Assembly (NCBI GenBank): GCA_025464025.1
Contig: JAODBP010000296.1
Span: 1-53,044, forward strand
Source: Actinomycetes bacterium
GTDB taxonomy: Bacteria; Actinomycetota; Acidimicrobiia; Acidimicrobiales; CADCSY01
Length of the DNA stretch: 53,044 nucleotides
Direction: 5' to 3'
Position 1 is the stretch's first letter. Each line of letters starts with the position of its first letter. A program made the translations under genes and the position numbers. Of the stretch, positions 33,212-41,416 are shown piece after piece. The notes under the pieces are model-generated. The model did not search any database and was not told where the DNA came from. It was given only the letters and a program-made list of their open reading frames with translations.

Positions 33212-34339
33212 TCACACGAGGGCCGGACGCTCGGCCAGCACCGTGCTGGCGAGGTGCAGGTAGGCCTCGGTGACGACGGGCCACCCCAGGCTCGGTGCGA
33301 TGCGAGAGGCCTCGGCGGCCATGCCCGCCGCCCGGCCCGGTTCGGTCAGCACCTGGCGGAGGGCGTCCACGAGGGCGTCGGGGTCGTCGTGGTCGACGAC
33401 GATGCCGGCGCCGCTGCTCAGCAGCTCCACGGCATGCGGGAACGCGGTGGCCACGACGGGCCGGCCGGCGGCGATGGCGTCGACCAGGACGCCGGACGTG
33501 GCCTGCTCGGTCGAGTCGTAGGGGAGCACGACGACGGCGGCCGAGCGGATCAGGGCGGTGAGCGAGGCCACGTCCCGGTAGTCGTCGTCGAACGTCACCG
33601 ACGCCGCGACCCCGGTGCGCCACGCCTGCTCGATTCGGGCGTTGCGGTAGGCCTCACCGTCGGCGGCGAGGACCTTGGGGTGGGTGCGGCCGGCCACGAG
33701 GTACTGCGGTCGCCGCCGGAGGTCGTGCAGCGAGCCCATGGCGTCGATGACCCGCTCGATGCCCTTGCCCGGCCCGAGCAGGCCCCACGTCAGCAGCAGG
33801 GGTCGCCCGCCGGTGGCGGCCATGGGCCCCGGGGGCGGCACGGCGGCGCCGTGGGGGATGGTGACGATGCGGTCGGGGTCGACGTCGAAGCCGGAGCAGA
33901 GCCGGACCCGGGCCGCCTCCGACATCACGACGATCTGGTCGGCCATGGCCGCGGCCGCCTCGAGCACCGCCCGCTGGTTGGGCGTGGGCCGGGTCAGCAC
34001 GGTGTGGGCGATGACGATGGACGGGACGTCGAGGGCACCGAGCACGTCGAGCACGTCGTCGCCGTCGGTGCCGCCGTACAGGCCGTACTCGTGCTGCACG
34101 ATGGCGACGTCGCAGCGGTTCAGGAGGGCGGTCCCGGCCGCGATCGAGGTGGTGGAGCCGGCGACCACCTCGCCGACCACCGGCGGGCCGGCCGTGGTGG
34201 ACCCGTCGGCCAGGCGCACGACGCGGACGTCGGCACCATGGGTCGCCAGGCCGTTGGCCAGTGCGGCGCTGAAGGTGGCGATGCCGCAGGGCGTCGGGGG
34301 AAAGGTGCTGAGGATCCCGATGGTCGGGGGGACGCGCAC
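33212..34339 (-). CDS. GT4-family glycosyltransferase
   Basis: The 375-aa protein begins IGILSTFPPTPCGIATFSAALA, has LLTWGLLGPGKGIERVIDAM in the middle and ends with a GT4 donor-site region (VVVLPYDSTEQATSGVLVDAIAAGRPVVAT). It is the first gene of the operon. The GTG start stands six bases after a GGAG. The IATF motif is common in GT4 enzymes of polysaccharide loci. Confidence 0.87.
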   Translation of the reverse strand: MRVPPTIGILSTFPPTPCGIATFSAALANGLATHGADVRVVRLADGSTTAGPPVVGEVVAGSTTSIAAGTALLNRCDVAIVQHEYGLYGGTDGDDVLDVLGALDVPSIVIAHTVLTRPTPNQRAVLEAAAAMADQIVVMSEAARVRLCSGFDVDPDRIVTIPHGAAVPPPGPMAATGGRPLLLTWGLLGPGKGIERVIDAMGSLHDLRRRPQYLVAGRTHPKVLAADGEAYRNARIEQAWRTGVAASVTFDDDYRDVASLTALIRSAAVVVLPYDSTEQATSGVLVDAIAAGRPVVATAFPHAVELLSSGAGIVVDHDDPDALVDALRQVLTEPGRAAGMAAEASRIAPSLGWPVVTEAYLHLASTVLAERPALV

Positions 34340-34454
34340 GAGAGCTCCTACGAGGTCGCTCGGTCGAGGCGTCGAACCTGCACGGGGCGACAGCGGGTCG
34401 TGACCAGCGTCCTGCCCAAGCGAGGCGACTCTCCCAAGGGGATGTGCGGCCAGG

Positions 34455-34640
34455 CTACCCGGGTGCCGGTGAGCTGCCTCCGGGAGGCACCCGGAACCCC
34501 TTCGGGCCCTGGAGGAGCACGGCGCGGCACGGGGTGCAGAGCCACCACTCGACCTGGGCGTCGACCGGGTTGTCCGGGTCGCCGGGGAACGGCTGGCGGC
34601 AGCGACCGCACGTGCGGTCGGGGACGACGGGCGTGGGCAT
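34455..34640 (-). CDS. Small zinc-finger protein of unknown function (61 aa)
   Basis: The protein has two CxxC pairs (TCGRCRQPF and WLCTPCRAVLL), spaced as in a zinc ribbon, and a Gly/Pro-rich tail. A GGAG five bases before the ATG supports the start. It is monocistronic, located between the glycan operon and the GGDEF gene. No function can be assigned. Confidence 0.65.
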   Translation of the reverse strand: MPTPVVPDRTCGRCRQPFPGDPDNPVDAQVEWWLCTPCRAVLLQGPKGFRVPPGGSSPAPG

Positions 34641-34739
34641 GGCAGCTCCTCCGGCTCAGGCTCAGCGGAGAGGCGTCCCAACCAAGGTCGTGCCGGTCGA
34701 CGGTACCCGGGGGGCGGGGGGATGCGGCCTGTCCGATGT

Positions 34740-34792
34740 CCGTTCTTTGTGTCTTTCCCCGTCGTGGCGACGGGTGATCCGACAAAGAACGG
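34740..34792. repeat. Short palindromic repeat, copy 2 (TTCTTTGTC type)
   Basis: The outer arms CCGTTCTTTGT (34740-34750) and ACAAAGAACGG (34782-34792) are a perfect inverted repeat. The right arm with its GATCCGACAAAGAACGGG is identical to that of the element at 23771-23825, and the spacer shares the CGTCGTGGCGACGGG-like centre. It lies in the 249-bp gap between a small gene and the GGDEF gene end; I see no gene in that gap. Confidence 0.7.
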
Positions 34793-34889
34793 GTGCCGAG
34801 CCGCGAACCCGCGGGACCGACGGGGATCGCCGACGTTGGGCGGCTTCGGAGCGGAGGTCGCCCCGGCCATCCTCACGGCACTGCTATCT

Positions 34890-36122
34890 CTACTGCCGCT
34901 CGCCCTTGGCGGCGTACATGGCGGCGTCGGCCCGGCCCAGGAGGTCGTCGACGTCGCTGGTGCCGTCGGCCGTGGCGGCACCGGCGGTGAGCGCGACCGA
35001 GACCTGGGTGCCGTTGGGCAGCTCGATCGGTTGGTTGACGGCGTCGCGGATGCGGCCGAGGAGGGCCCGGATGGCTCGGGCCTCGCCGTCCTCGACGAGG
35101 ATGACGAACTCGTCGCCGCCCATGCGGGCCACCGTGTCGCCGGCCCGGGTGGCGGTGAGCAGCCGGTCGGCCGTCTCCTTGAGCACGTGGTCGCCGGCCA
35201 GGTGGCCGTAGCGGTCGTTGACCGCCTTGAAGCCGTCGAGGTCGCAGTAGAGGAGGCTGACCGAGGAGTCGCGCCGGCGGGCGGCGGCGAGGGCGTCGTG
35301 CAGGCGCTCGGTGAGCGCGGCCCGGTTCGGGAGCCCGGTGAGCTGGTCGTGGTTGGCCAGGTGGTGCAGGCGGGCCCGTGACTCGGCCAGGGCGGTGATG
35401 TCGACGGCGCTCACGACGAGGCCCTCGACCGTGCGGTCGTCGAGCAGGTTGACCACGGTGAGGCTCATCGGCACCGACGACGCGCCGTCGCGGGTCGTGA
35501 ACGACACCTCGAACGAGCGCTGGCCCGGCTCCGACATGGCCAGGGCCAGCTCGGCCTCGACGGTGAGGGCGTCGGCGTGGGTGACGAACTCCCGCAGGTG
35601 GTGGCCGAGCGAGGTCTCGAGGTCGCGGCCGACCAGGGCGGTGAGGGCCCGGCTGGCGCCCCGGAGGCGCCCCGACCCGTCGACGATCATGGTGATGGCC
35701 GGCGCGTGGTCGAGCACGGCGCGGTAGAGGTCGACGTCGCCGGCCGCCACCTCCCAGCGAGCCCGGTCCGTGACGTCGCGCATGGCCATGATGACGCCGC
35801 CGATCCCGGGCTCGTCGCTGGCGTCGCGGCCCCGCACCTCGACGGTGCGGTAGGTGCCCGACTTGTCGCGCACCCGGATCTCGACGGCGGTGCCGATCTC
35901 CTTCTTGCCCACCGACTCGAGCGAGGCGAGGGCGGTCGGGAGGTCGTCGGGGTGGCAGAGGAAGTCGACGGGTTGGCCGACGAGCTCGTCGATCGCCCAG
36001 CCGAAGACCCGTTCGGTCGTCCGGTTCCCCCACAGGAGCCGCGCGTCGGCGTCGACCACGATCACCGCGTCCGGGAGGTCGCGGAGGATCGCCTTCGGGT
36101 CCACCTGTCCATCATCGGCCAT
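34890..36122 (-). CDS. PAS-PAS-GGDEF diguanylate cyclase
   Basis: The 410-aa protein has two PAS domains (about 10-125 and 128-240) and a GGDEF domain (about 250-405) with intact MGGDEF active site. An RAGD product-inhibition site lies five residues upstream of it. Substrate-binding features such as DQLTGLPNRAAL and YCDLDGFKAVNDRYGH are present. It would make cyclic di-GMP in response to a cytoplasmic PAS signal; no membrane segment or EAL domain is seen. The ATG at 36122 follows an AGGAG by about ten bases. Confidence 0.9.
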   Translation of the reverse strand: MADDGQVDPKAILRDLPDAVIVVDADARLLWGNRTTERVFGWAIDELVGQPVDFLCHPDDLPTALASLESVGKKEIGTAVEIRVRDKSGTYRTVEVRGRDASDEPGIGGVIMAMRDVTDRARWEVAAGDVDLYRAVLDHAPAITMIVDGSGRLRGASRALTALVGRDLETSLGHHLREFVTHADALTVEAELALAMSEPGQRSFEVSFTTRDGASSVPMSLTVVNLLDDRTVEGLVVSAVDITALAESRARLHHLANHDQLTGLPNRAALTERLHDALAAARRRDSSVSLLYCDLDGFKAVNDRYGHLAGDHVLKETADRLLTATRAGDTVARMGGDEFVILVEDGEARAIRALLGRIRDAVNQPIELPNGTQVSVALTAGAATADGTSDVDDLLGRADAAMYAAKGERQ

Positions 36123-36177
36123 CGGGGGGCGCTCCTGAGTGCGAAATCCAACACGTGGTGCGTCGAGCCAGGCCAGC

Positions 36178-36900
36178 ATGGCGCAGATGTGGGCCGACGT
36201 CCGAACGGGCATGCGGGCGGTGGCGCCCATGCTGGTCGGGGTCGTCCCGTTCGGGCTGGTGGCCGGGGCCTCGCCGGTGGCCAAGGGCCTGAGCGGCTGG
36301 GCCGCGGTGGGGTTCTCCACGATCGTGTTCGCCGGGGCCTCGCAGCTGGCGGCCATCGACGTCCTGGCCGACGGCGGCTCGGCCGTGGTCGCCGTGCTCG
36401 CCGCCTGCACGATCAACCTGCGGATGCTGCTCTACAGCGCCTCGCTCGCCCCGCACCTGGCCCACGAGCGGCTGGGCCGGCGCCTGGTCGCCGCCTACCT
36501 GCTGACCGACCAGGCCTATGCGGTCTCGATCGACCAGTGCTCGAAGGGCCAGGCGCCCGAGCGCCGGCTGCCGTACTACTTCGGCGCCGGGCTGACCCTC
36601 TGGGCGTCGTGGCAGGCGGCGACGCTGGTCGGGGTGGCCGTCGGCGGCAGCCTCCCCGACGACCTGCCCCTCGGGTTCGCCATCCCGCTCTGCTTCCTCG
36701 TGCTGCTCGTGCCGACCTTCGCCAGCCCGCCGGCGATCGTCGCCGCCCTGGCCGGGGGCGCCGCGGCCGTCGTCACGGCCGAGGTCGGGGGCGGCGACCT
36801 GTCGATCCTCGTCGGGGCCGTGACCGGCATCGCCGCCGGAGCGATCGCCGAGGTCGCCCTCGACCGGCGCACGCCTCCGCCGGTCGTGGTGGGCGAGTGA
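36178..36900 (+). CDS. azlC: AzlC-family branched-chain amino acid exporter subunit
   Basis: The 240-aa hydrophobic protein has the AzlC pattern: PFGLVAGASPVAKG, STIVFAGASQLAAIDVL and ACTINLRMLLYSASLAPHL in the first half, and multiple membrane helices. It forms an exporter with the AzlD subunit encoded next. The start is uncertain; ATG 36178 (MAQMWADVRTG) is chosen rather than a GTG at 36139, which lies close to the divergent GGDEF gene. A short duplicated GGTGGGCGAGTGA overlaps its stop codon. Confidence 0.85.
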   Translation: MAQMWADVRTGMRAVAPMLVGVVPFGLVAGASPVAKGLSGWAAVGFSTIVFAGASQLAAIDVLADGGSAVVAVLAACTINLRMLLYSASLAPHLAHERLGRRLVAAYLLTDQAYAVSIDQCSKGQAPERRLPYYFGAGLTLWASWQAATLVGVAVGGSLPDDLPLGFAIPLCFLVLLVPTFASPPAIVAALAGGAAAVVTAEVGGGDLSILVGAVTGIAAGAIAEVALDRRTPPPVVVGE

Positions 36901-36927
36901 TGAAGGTGGGCGAGTGACGGCCAGGAC

Positions 36928-37239
36928 ATGACGGACAGGGTCTGGGTCACCATCGTCGCCGCCGGCATCGGCACCTACGCCATGCGGGCGTCGTTCCTGG
37001 CCGTGGCCCACCGGCTGGCCACGGTGCCGCCCGGCGTGCAACGCCTCCTGCGGCAGATCCCGCCGGCCGCCCTGGCCTCGATCGTGGTGCCCGCGCTGGT
37101 GCGGCCCCACGGCGACCTCGGGCTGCACGCCGAGCTGGTCGCCGGCCTCGTCGCCACTGCGGTGGCGTGGAAGACCCGCAACATCGCCCTCACCCTCGTC
37201 ATCGGGATGGGCGTGCTGCTGGTGCTGCGGGCGATCTAG
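36928..37239 (+). CDS. azlD: AzlD-family branched-chain amino acid exporter subunit
   Basis: The 103-aa protein has three to four membrane segments and the AzlD motif GTYAMRASFL near residue 15, with LLRQIPPAALASIVVPAL following. It is encoded 27 bp after azlC, and the two proteins together form the exporter. A hairpin overlapping its stop codon probably ends the transcript. Confidence 0.87.
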   Translation: MTDRVWVTIVAAGIGTYAMRASFLAVAHRLATVPPGVQRLLRQIPPAALASIVVPALVRPHGDLGLHAELVAGLVATAVAWKTRNIALTLVIGMGVLLVLRAI

Positions 37240-37252
37240 CGCCCGCAGCACC
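37221..37252. terminator. Hairpin between convergent azlD and alcohol dehydrogenase genes
   Basis: A perfect 13-bp stem (37221-37233 with 37240-37252) encloses a six-base loop that contains the azlD TAG. No U-run follows. Its position between converging genes, with only 22 bp between their stops, fits a bidirectional terminator. Confidence 0.55.
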
Positions 37253-37261
37253 CGGGCAGCA

Positions 37262-38338
37262 TCAGACGATGACGGAGCGGATGACCTCGCCGGCCTCCAT
37301 GGCGCGGAAGGCGTCGTTGATCTCGTCGAGCTTGATGCGACGGCTCACCATGTCGGCCACGTTGAGCCGGCCGGTGTCGACCAGGTCGACGTAGCGCTGG
37401 AAGTCGCGGCGGTTCTGCGACGAGCCGTACATGCAGCCCTTGAGGTTCTTCTCGTCGGAGAAGAGGTTGAACGCCGGGAACGTCACCTGGGCGTCCATGC
37501 GGGGCATGCCGACCACGACGATGGTGCCGCCGGAGCGGGCCATCTGGAAGGCCTGGAGGATCAGCTCCGGCAGGCCGACCACCTCGAGCACGACGTCGGC
37601 GCCGCGGCCGCCGGTGGCGTCCTTCACCTGCTGGATGGGGTCGCCGGCGCACGGGTCGATGAGGTCGGTGGCGCCGTTGGTCTCGGCCGTCTTCCGCTTC
37701 ATCTCGACCGGGTCGATGATGAAGATGCGGCTGGCGCCGGCGATGCGGGCGCCCTGCACCACGGCCTGGCCCACGCCACCGCCACCGATGATCGCCACGC
37801 TGTCGCCGGGCTTGATGCCCGCGGTGTTCAGGGCCGCGCCCACGCCGGTGGTCACCCCGCACCCGATGAGGGCGAGGATCTCGGCTGGGAGCTCGGTCAC
37901 GATCGGCACGGCCTGGATCTCGGCCAGCACCATCTCGTCCGAGAACGTGCCGAGGCCGGTCATGCCGAACACGGCGGTGCCGTCGGCCTTGGTGCCCCGC
38001 GTGGCGAACATGCTGTCGGTCGTGTGCTGGCACAGGTTGGTCTTGTCGTGCAGGCAGAACCAGCAGTTGCCGCACGCCGCGGTGAACGACGAGATGATGC
38101 GGTCGCCGACCTTGACCCGACTGACGGCGTCGCCGACCTCGAGCACGTGGCCCGAACCCTCGTGGCCGAGGATCAGCGGCGGCGGCATCGGCACGCCGCC
38201 CTTCTGGACGGTGAGGTCGGAGTGGCAGACACCCGAGGCGTCGATCTGGATCCGGACGTCGTACGGGCCGAGGTTCGGCGCCGCCAGGTCCATGATCTCG
38301 AGCGGCTCGTTGTAGGCGTTCAGGACTGCGGCCCGCAT
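37262..38338 (-). CDS. Zinc-dependent alcohol dehydrogenase (MDR family)
   Basis: The 358-aa protein has catalytic-zinc residues in GVCHSDLTV, GHEGSGHV and GCGVTTGVGA. The structural-zinc cysteines are in CGNCWFCLHDKTNLC, and the NAD-binding loop is GGGGVG. It is the class III/NDMA-like size and pattern, so it oxidises an alcohol or a hydroxymethyl/glutathione-like adduct; substrate unknown. A KstR-like palindrome lies 43 bp upstream of the ATG. Confidence 0.9.
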   Translation of the reverse strand: MRAAVLNAYNEPLEIMDLAAPNLGPYDVRIQIDASGVCHSDLTVQKGGVPMPPPLILGHEGSGHVLEVGDAVSRVKVGDRIISSFTAACGNCWFCLHDKTNLCQHTTDSMFATRGTKADGTAVFGMTGLGTFSDEMVLAEIQAVPIVTELPAEILALIGCGVTTGVGAALNTAGIKPGDSVAIIGGGGVGQAVVQGARIAGASRIFIIDPVEMKRKTAETNGATDLIDPCAGDPIQQVKDATGGRGADVVLEVVGLPELILQAFQMARSGGTIVVVGMPRMDAQVTFPAFNLFSDEKNLKGCMYGSSQNRRDFQRYVDLVDTGRLNVADMVSRRIKLDEINDAFRAMEAGEVIRSVIV

Positions 38339-38380
38339 GGGCGTCCCCTCTCGTTCTGACGGATTCGCCCGAACCGTAGC

Positions 38381-38394
38381 GCGAACGCGTTCTA
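38381..38394. promoter_or_regulatory. KstR-like operator candidate upstream of the alcohol dehydrogenase
   Basis: Reading the minus strand, the site is TAGAACGCGTTCGC, which contains the AACnnGTT core and the left half of the KstR-type consensus (TnnAACnnGTTnnA). The intergenic gap to the LLM gene end is 66 bp, so the site can only serve the dehydrogenase gene. Confidence 0.55.
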
Positions 38395-38404
38395 GTGACC
38401 CAGG

Positions 38405-39382
38405 TCACCCGAGTTGGGGCAGCACCTCGTGCTCGTAGAGCTTCAGGCTCTCCCAGGCGAGGGCGGGCGGGATGCCGCCGACCATGGGGTGGAACATCGT
38501 GAAGGCGAAGTCACCCATGGCCTTCAGCTCGGCGGCGAGCTCGTCGGGCGTGAGGATGCGGTAGCGCTCCTCGACCCGCAGCGTCTCGACGTCGGGCACC
38601 AGGTGGAACCCGGCCTCGACGCCGGCGGCCGCCTGCCACTCGCCGTACGCGTTCGTCTCGTGCAGGAAGTACTTCCCGACCTGGTCCCACGCGGCGTCGA
38701 CGTCGGTCGCGAGGTGGATGACGCGGGTGTCGCCGGCGTAACCGGGGCCGGGGTCGGGCTTGCCCAGCTTCAGGCACTCGTCGCGGTAGTGCTCCCAGAA
38801 GTGGGGCTCCGACGGCATGAACGAGTCGCCGATCCGGGCCGCTCGTCGGGCCGCGCCCTCGCTGCTGCCGCCCAGCATGAGGTTGGGGCCGCCGGGCTGG
38901 AACGGCGTGGGGGTGACCCGCACCGTCCGGCCTCGGTACTCGAACGGCTCGCCCGTCCACGCCGCCTTGAGCGTCTTCACCAGCTCGGTCATGCGCTTGG
39001 GCCGCTCGTTGAGCGGCACGTCGAACATGGCGAACTCCTCGTGCACGTACCCGCCGACCAGGGCGATGTCGAGGCGGCCCTGGCTGAGCTGGTCGACGAC
39101 GGCGATGTCCTCGGCCAGGCGGAGCGGGTCGTGGAACGGGGCCGGGATGGCGTTGATGGCGATGCGGATGTTCTTCGTCCGCGCTGCGGCCGCGGCGGCC
39201 ATCGGGAGGGGGCTGGGCAGGTAGCCGTCGGCCGATGCGTGGTGCTCGGACAGGCCCCACATGACGGCGCCGAGGCCGTCGGCCCACTCGGCCATGTCGA
39301 GGGCGGCGGCGTAGCGCTCGGCCATCGTGACCCCCGAGAAGTCGGGGTTCCGCATGTCGAACCGGACCGCGAACATCGCCAT
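38405..39382 (-). CDS. LLM-class (luciferase-like) flavin oxidoreductase
   Basis: The 325-aa protein has the LLM TIM-barrel features: MWGLSEHHASADGYLPSPL (about 40-60), RLDIALVGGYVHEEFAMFDVP and TPFQPGGPNLMLGGSSEGAARRAARIGDSF. It probably uses FMN or F420. The substrate is unknown. It is followed by the dehydrogenase gene and preceded by an APH-like gene 17 bp away on the same strand, so the latter two are likely one transcript. Confidence 0.85.
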   Translation of the reverse strand: MAMFAVRFDMRNPDFSGVTMAERYAAALDMAEWADGLGAVMWGLSEHHASADGYLPSPLPMAAAAAARTKNIRIAINAIPAPFHDPLRLAEDIAVVDQLSQGRLDIALVGGYVHEEFAMFDVPLNERPKRMTELVKTLKAAWTGEPFEYRGRTVRVTPTPFQPGGPNLMLGGSSEGAARRAARIGDSFMPSEPHFWEHYRDECLKLGKPDPGPGYAGDTRVIHLATDVDAAWDQVGKYFLHETNAYGEWQAAAGVEAGFHLVPDVETLRVEERYRILTPDELAAELKAMGDFAFTMFHPMVGGIPPALAWESLKLYEHEVLPQLG

Positions 39383-39399
39383 CTACTCGTCCCCCATCG

Positions 39400-40506
39400 C
39401 TACTTGTCGTCCCAGTAGTCGCCGTCGAGCATCCGCTCGAGCGTGCGCCGGTGCATGATCAGGTCGTCGACGTCGTCGGGCATGGGTGCCTGGCCGAACT
39501 GCACGCCACGGATGCCGGTGCGCAGCGACACCACGCCGTGGCGGGTCGCCGCCAGCATGCCGTACCAGTCCATGTCCCGGCAGCGGTGGCCGGTGATCGC
39601 CTCGTACTGGTCGAGCACCTCGGTCCGGCGCAGGAAGTCGGGCATGCCGGCCAGGCCGTAACCGGCGGCCAGGTCCTGGAAGAAGAGGTGCAGGTACTGG
39701 AACCAGGCGACGTCGATCTCACGCGGGCCGAGGGACGCCATCTCCCAGTCGAGGACGGCCACGGGTCGGAAGTCGGCGTAGAGGATGTTGCCGATGCGGG
39801 CGTCGCCCCAGGACAGGACGGTCTCGCCCTCCTGCTCGGGCCAGTGGGCCTCGAGCCACGTGATGCAGCGCTCGACCAACGGGGAGCGCGTGTCCCGCGA
39901 GGCCCAGGCGTAGTAGTCGAGGAGCTCCTTCTGGAAGTGCCGACGCAGCGGCGTGTCACCGGCGACGCCGTCGTGGAGGTAGCCGAAGTGCTGCTCGGGG
40001 TCGGGCACGGCGTGCAGCCCGGCGATGACCTCGATCGACGTCTGCTGGACCTCGGCCTGCTGCTCGGGCGTGGCGTCGAACAGCCAGTTGTCGCCGAAGG
40101 GGTACGGCATGATGTCGGGCGGTACGACGCCGTCGACCCGGCGCATCACGAAGAACGGCTGGCCGATCACCGACGGGTCGGTCTCGACCCAGAGCGGCTC
40201 GGGCACCGGCACGTGGGTCAGCTCCCGCACCAGCGACATGGTCCGGAACTGGCCGGGGATGTCGTAGGTCGGGAACACCGGCTTGTTGGCCGGGTCGGGC
40301 GGGATGCGGCCGACGAGGCCCGCCGTCTGCCCGTCCCAGGTGGCCTCGAAGAGGATCGTCTCGCTCGACATCCCGTTGGTCGGCGGCGCCTGGAGCTCGG
40401 TGATGGTTGCCTCGCCGACCTGGGCCGACAGCCACGCTTCGAGGGCGTCGTGCGTCTCGGCCAGGTCGCGGGTCGACGTCTTCGGCCGCTCGACCGACTC
40501 GCTCAT
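39400..40506 (-). CDS. Aminoglycoside-phosphotransferase-like protein (acyl-CoA metabolism associated)
   Basis: The 368-aa protein has the APH fold. The Brenner-like motif reads LSWGDARIGNILYADFRPVAVLDWEMASLG, and the N-terminal part has a nucleotide-binding beta hairpin (GMSSETILFEATWDG). Relatives called 'phosphotransferase family' are common in fatty-acid and sterol gene clusters. Trp replaces the His usual before GD in APH; the catalytic Asp is kept. It diverges from the enoyl-CoA hydratase gene across 55 bp. Confidence 0.82.
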   Translation of the reverse strand: MSESVERPKTSTRDLAETHDALEAWLSAQVGEATITELQAPPTNGMSSETILFEATWDGQTAGLVGRIPPDPANKPVFPTYDIPGQFRTMSLVRELTHVPVPEPLWVETDPSVIGQPFFVMRRVDGVVPPDIMPYPFGDNWLFDATPEQQAEVQQTSIEVIAGLHAVPDPEQHFGYLHDGVAGDTPLRRHFQKELLDYYAWASRDTRSPLVERCITWLEAHWPEQEGETVLSWGDARIGNILYADFRPVAVLDWEMASLGPREIDVAWFQYLHLFFQDLAAGYGLAGMPDFLRRTEVLDQYEAITGHRCRDMDWYGMLAATRHGVVSLRTGIRGVQFGQAPMPDDVDDLIMHRRTLERMLDGDYWDDK

Positions 40507-40561
40507 GTGGTTCCCCTCGAGGTGGTCGACAGGAGGCCGGAAGGTAGCAAGGATGCCGGCC

Positions 40562-41398
40562 ATGTCCTTCGTCACCGTGGAGAAGCCGCGCGACCACATC
40601 ACGCTGGTCACGCTGAACCGGCCCGAGCGCATGAACGCCATGGCCTTCGACGTAATGATCCCGTTCAAGGAGGCGCTCGAGGAGATCAGCTACGACAACG
40701 ACACGCGGGTCGTGGTGGTCACCGGGGCCGGACGGGGCTTCTGCTCGGGGGCCGACCTCACCGACGGCGGGCGCATCCCGAACATCGACGGGCTCACGGT
40801 CCCGTCGATCTCGCTCCGGGCCATGGAGCTGCTCGACGACGTCGTGCTCACGATCCGCAAGATGCACCAGCCGGTGATCGCCGCCGTCAACGGCGCGGCC
40901 ATCGGCGGCGGCTTCTGCCTGTCGCTCGCCTTCGACATCCGCGTCGCTTCCACCGAGGCGTACTTCCGGGCCGCCGGCATCAACAACGGCCTGTCGTCGA
41001 CCGAGCTCGGCCTCAGCTACCTGCTGCCCCGCGCCATCGGGTCGTCGCGCGCCTTCGAGATCATGCTCACCGGTCGCGACGTCGACGGCGCCGAGGCCGA
41101 GCGCATCGGCCTGGTGTCCAAGGTCGTCGAGCCGGAGGCCCTGCTCGACACCTGCTACGACATGGCCGACGTCATGATCGGCTGGAGCCGGGTCGGCGTC
41201 GAGATGGCCAAGCGGGTGCTGTGGGCCGGCATGGACTCCTCCAGCCTCGAGGCCCACATGCGCCACGAGGGCGTGGCCCAGCTCTACGTCCGCAACCTCA
41301 CCGGCAACTTCGAGGAGATGATCCGGGCCCGCAAGGACGGCCGGAAGCCGGTCTACCTCGACGACGTGAGCCAGAAGCGCGCCCCGCAGAAGGACTAG
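40562..41398 (+). CDS. Enoyl-CoA hydratase/isomerase family protein
   Basis: The 278-aa crotonase-fold protein has ITLVTLNRPERMNAM, GAGRGFCSGADL and NGAAIGGG (oxyanion hole). The catalytic-loop TELGLSYLLPRAIG keeps a Glu. The terminal helices are normal. It adds water to an enoyl-CoA or isomerises it; acyl chain unknown. AAGGA stands eight bases before the ATG at 40562. The convergent dioxygenase gene ends 19 bp beyond its stop. Confidence 0.88.
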   Translation: MSFVTVEKPRDHITLVTLNRPERMNAMAFDVMIPFKEALEEISYDNDTRVVVVTGAGRGFCSGADLTDGGRIPNIDGLTVPSISLRAMELLDDVVLTIRKMHQPVIAAVNGAAIGGGFCLSLAFDIRVASTEAYFRAAGINNGLSSTELGLSYLLPRAIGSSRAFEIMLTGRDVDGAEAERIGLVSKVVEPEALLDTCYDMADVMIGWSRVGVEMAKRVLWAGMDSSSLEAHMRHEGVAQLYVRNLTGNFEEMIRARKDGRKPVYLDDVSQKRAPQKD

Positions 41399-41416
41399 GC
41401 GGATCGCGGCGGGCCG

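Noticed and set aside
36889..36917. Direct repeat GGTGGGCGAGTGA after azlC as a regulatory element
   Set aside because: A single short duplication overlapping a stop codon is most simply replication slippage.
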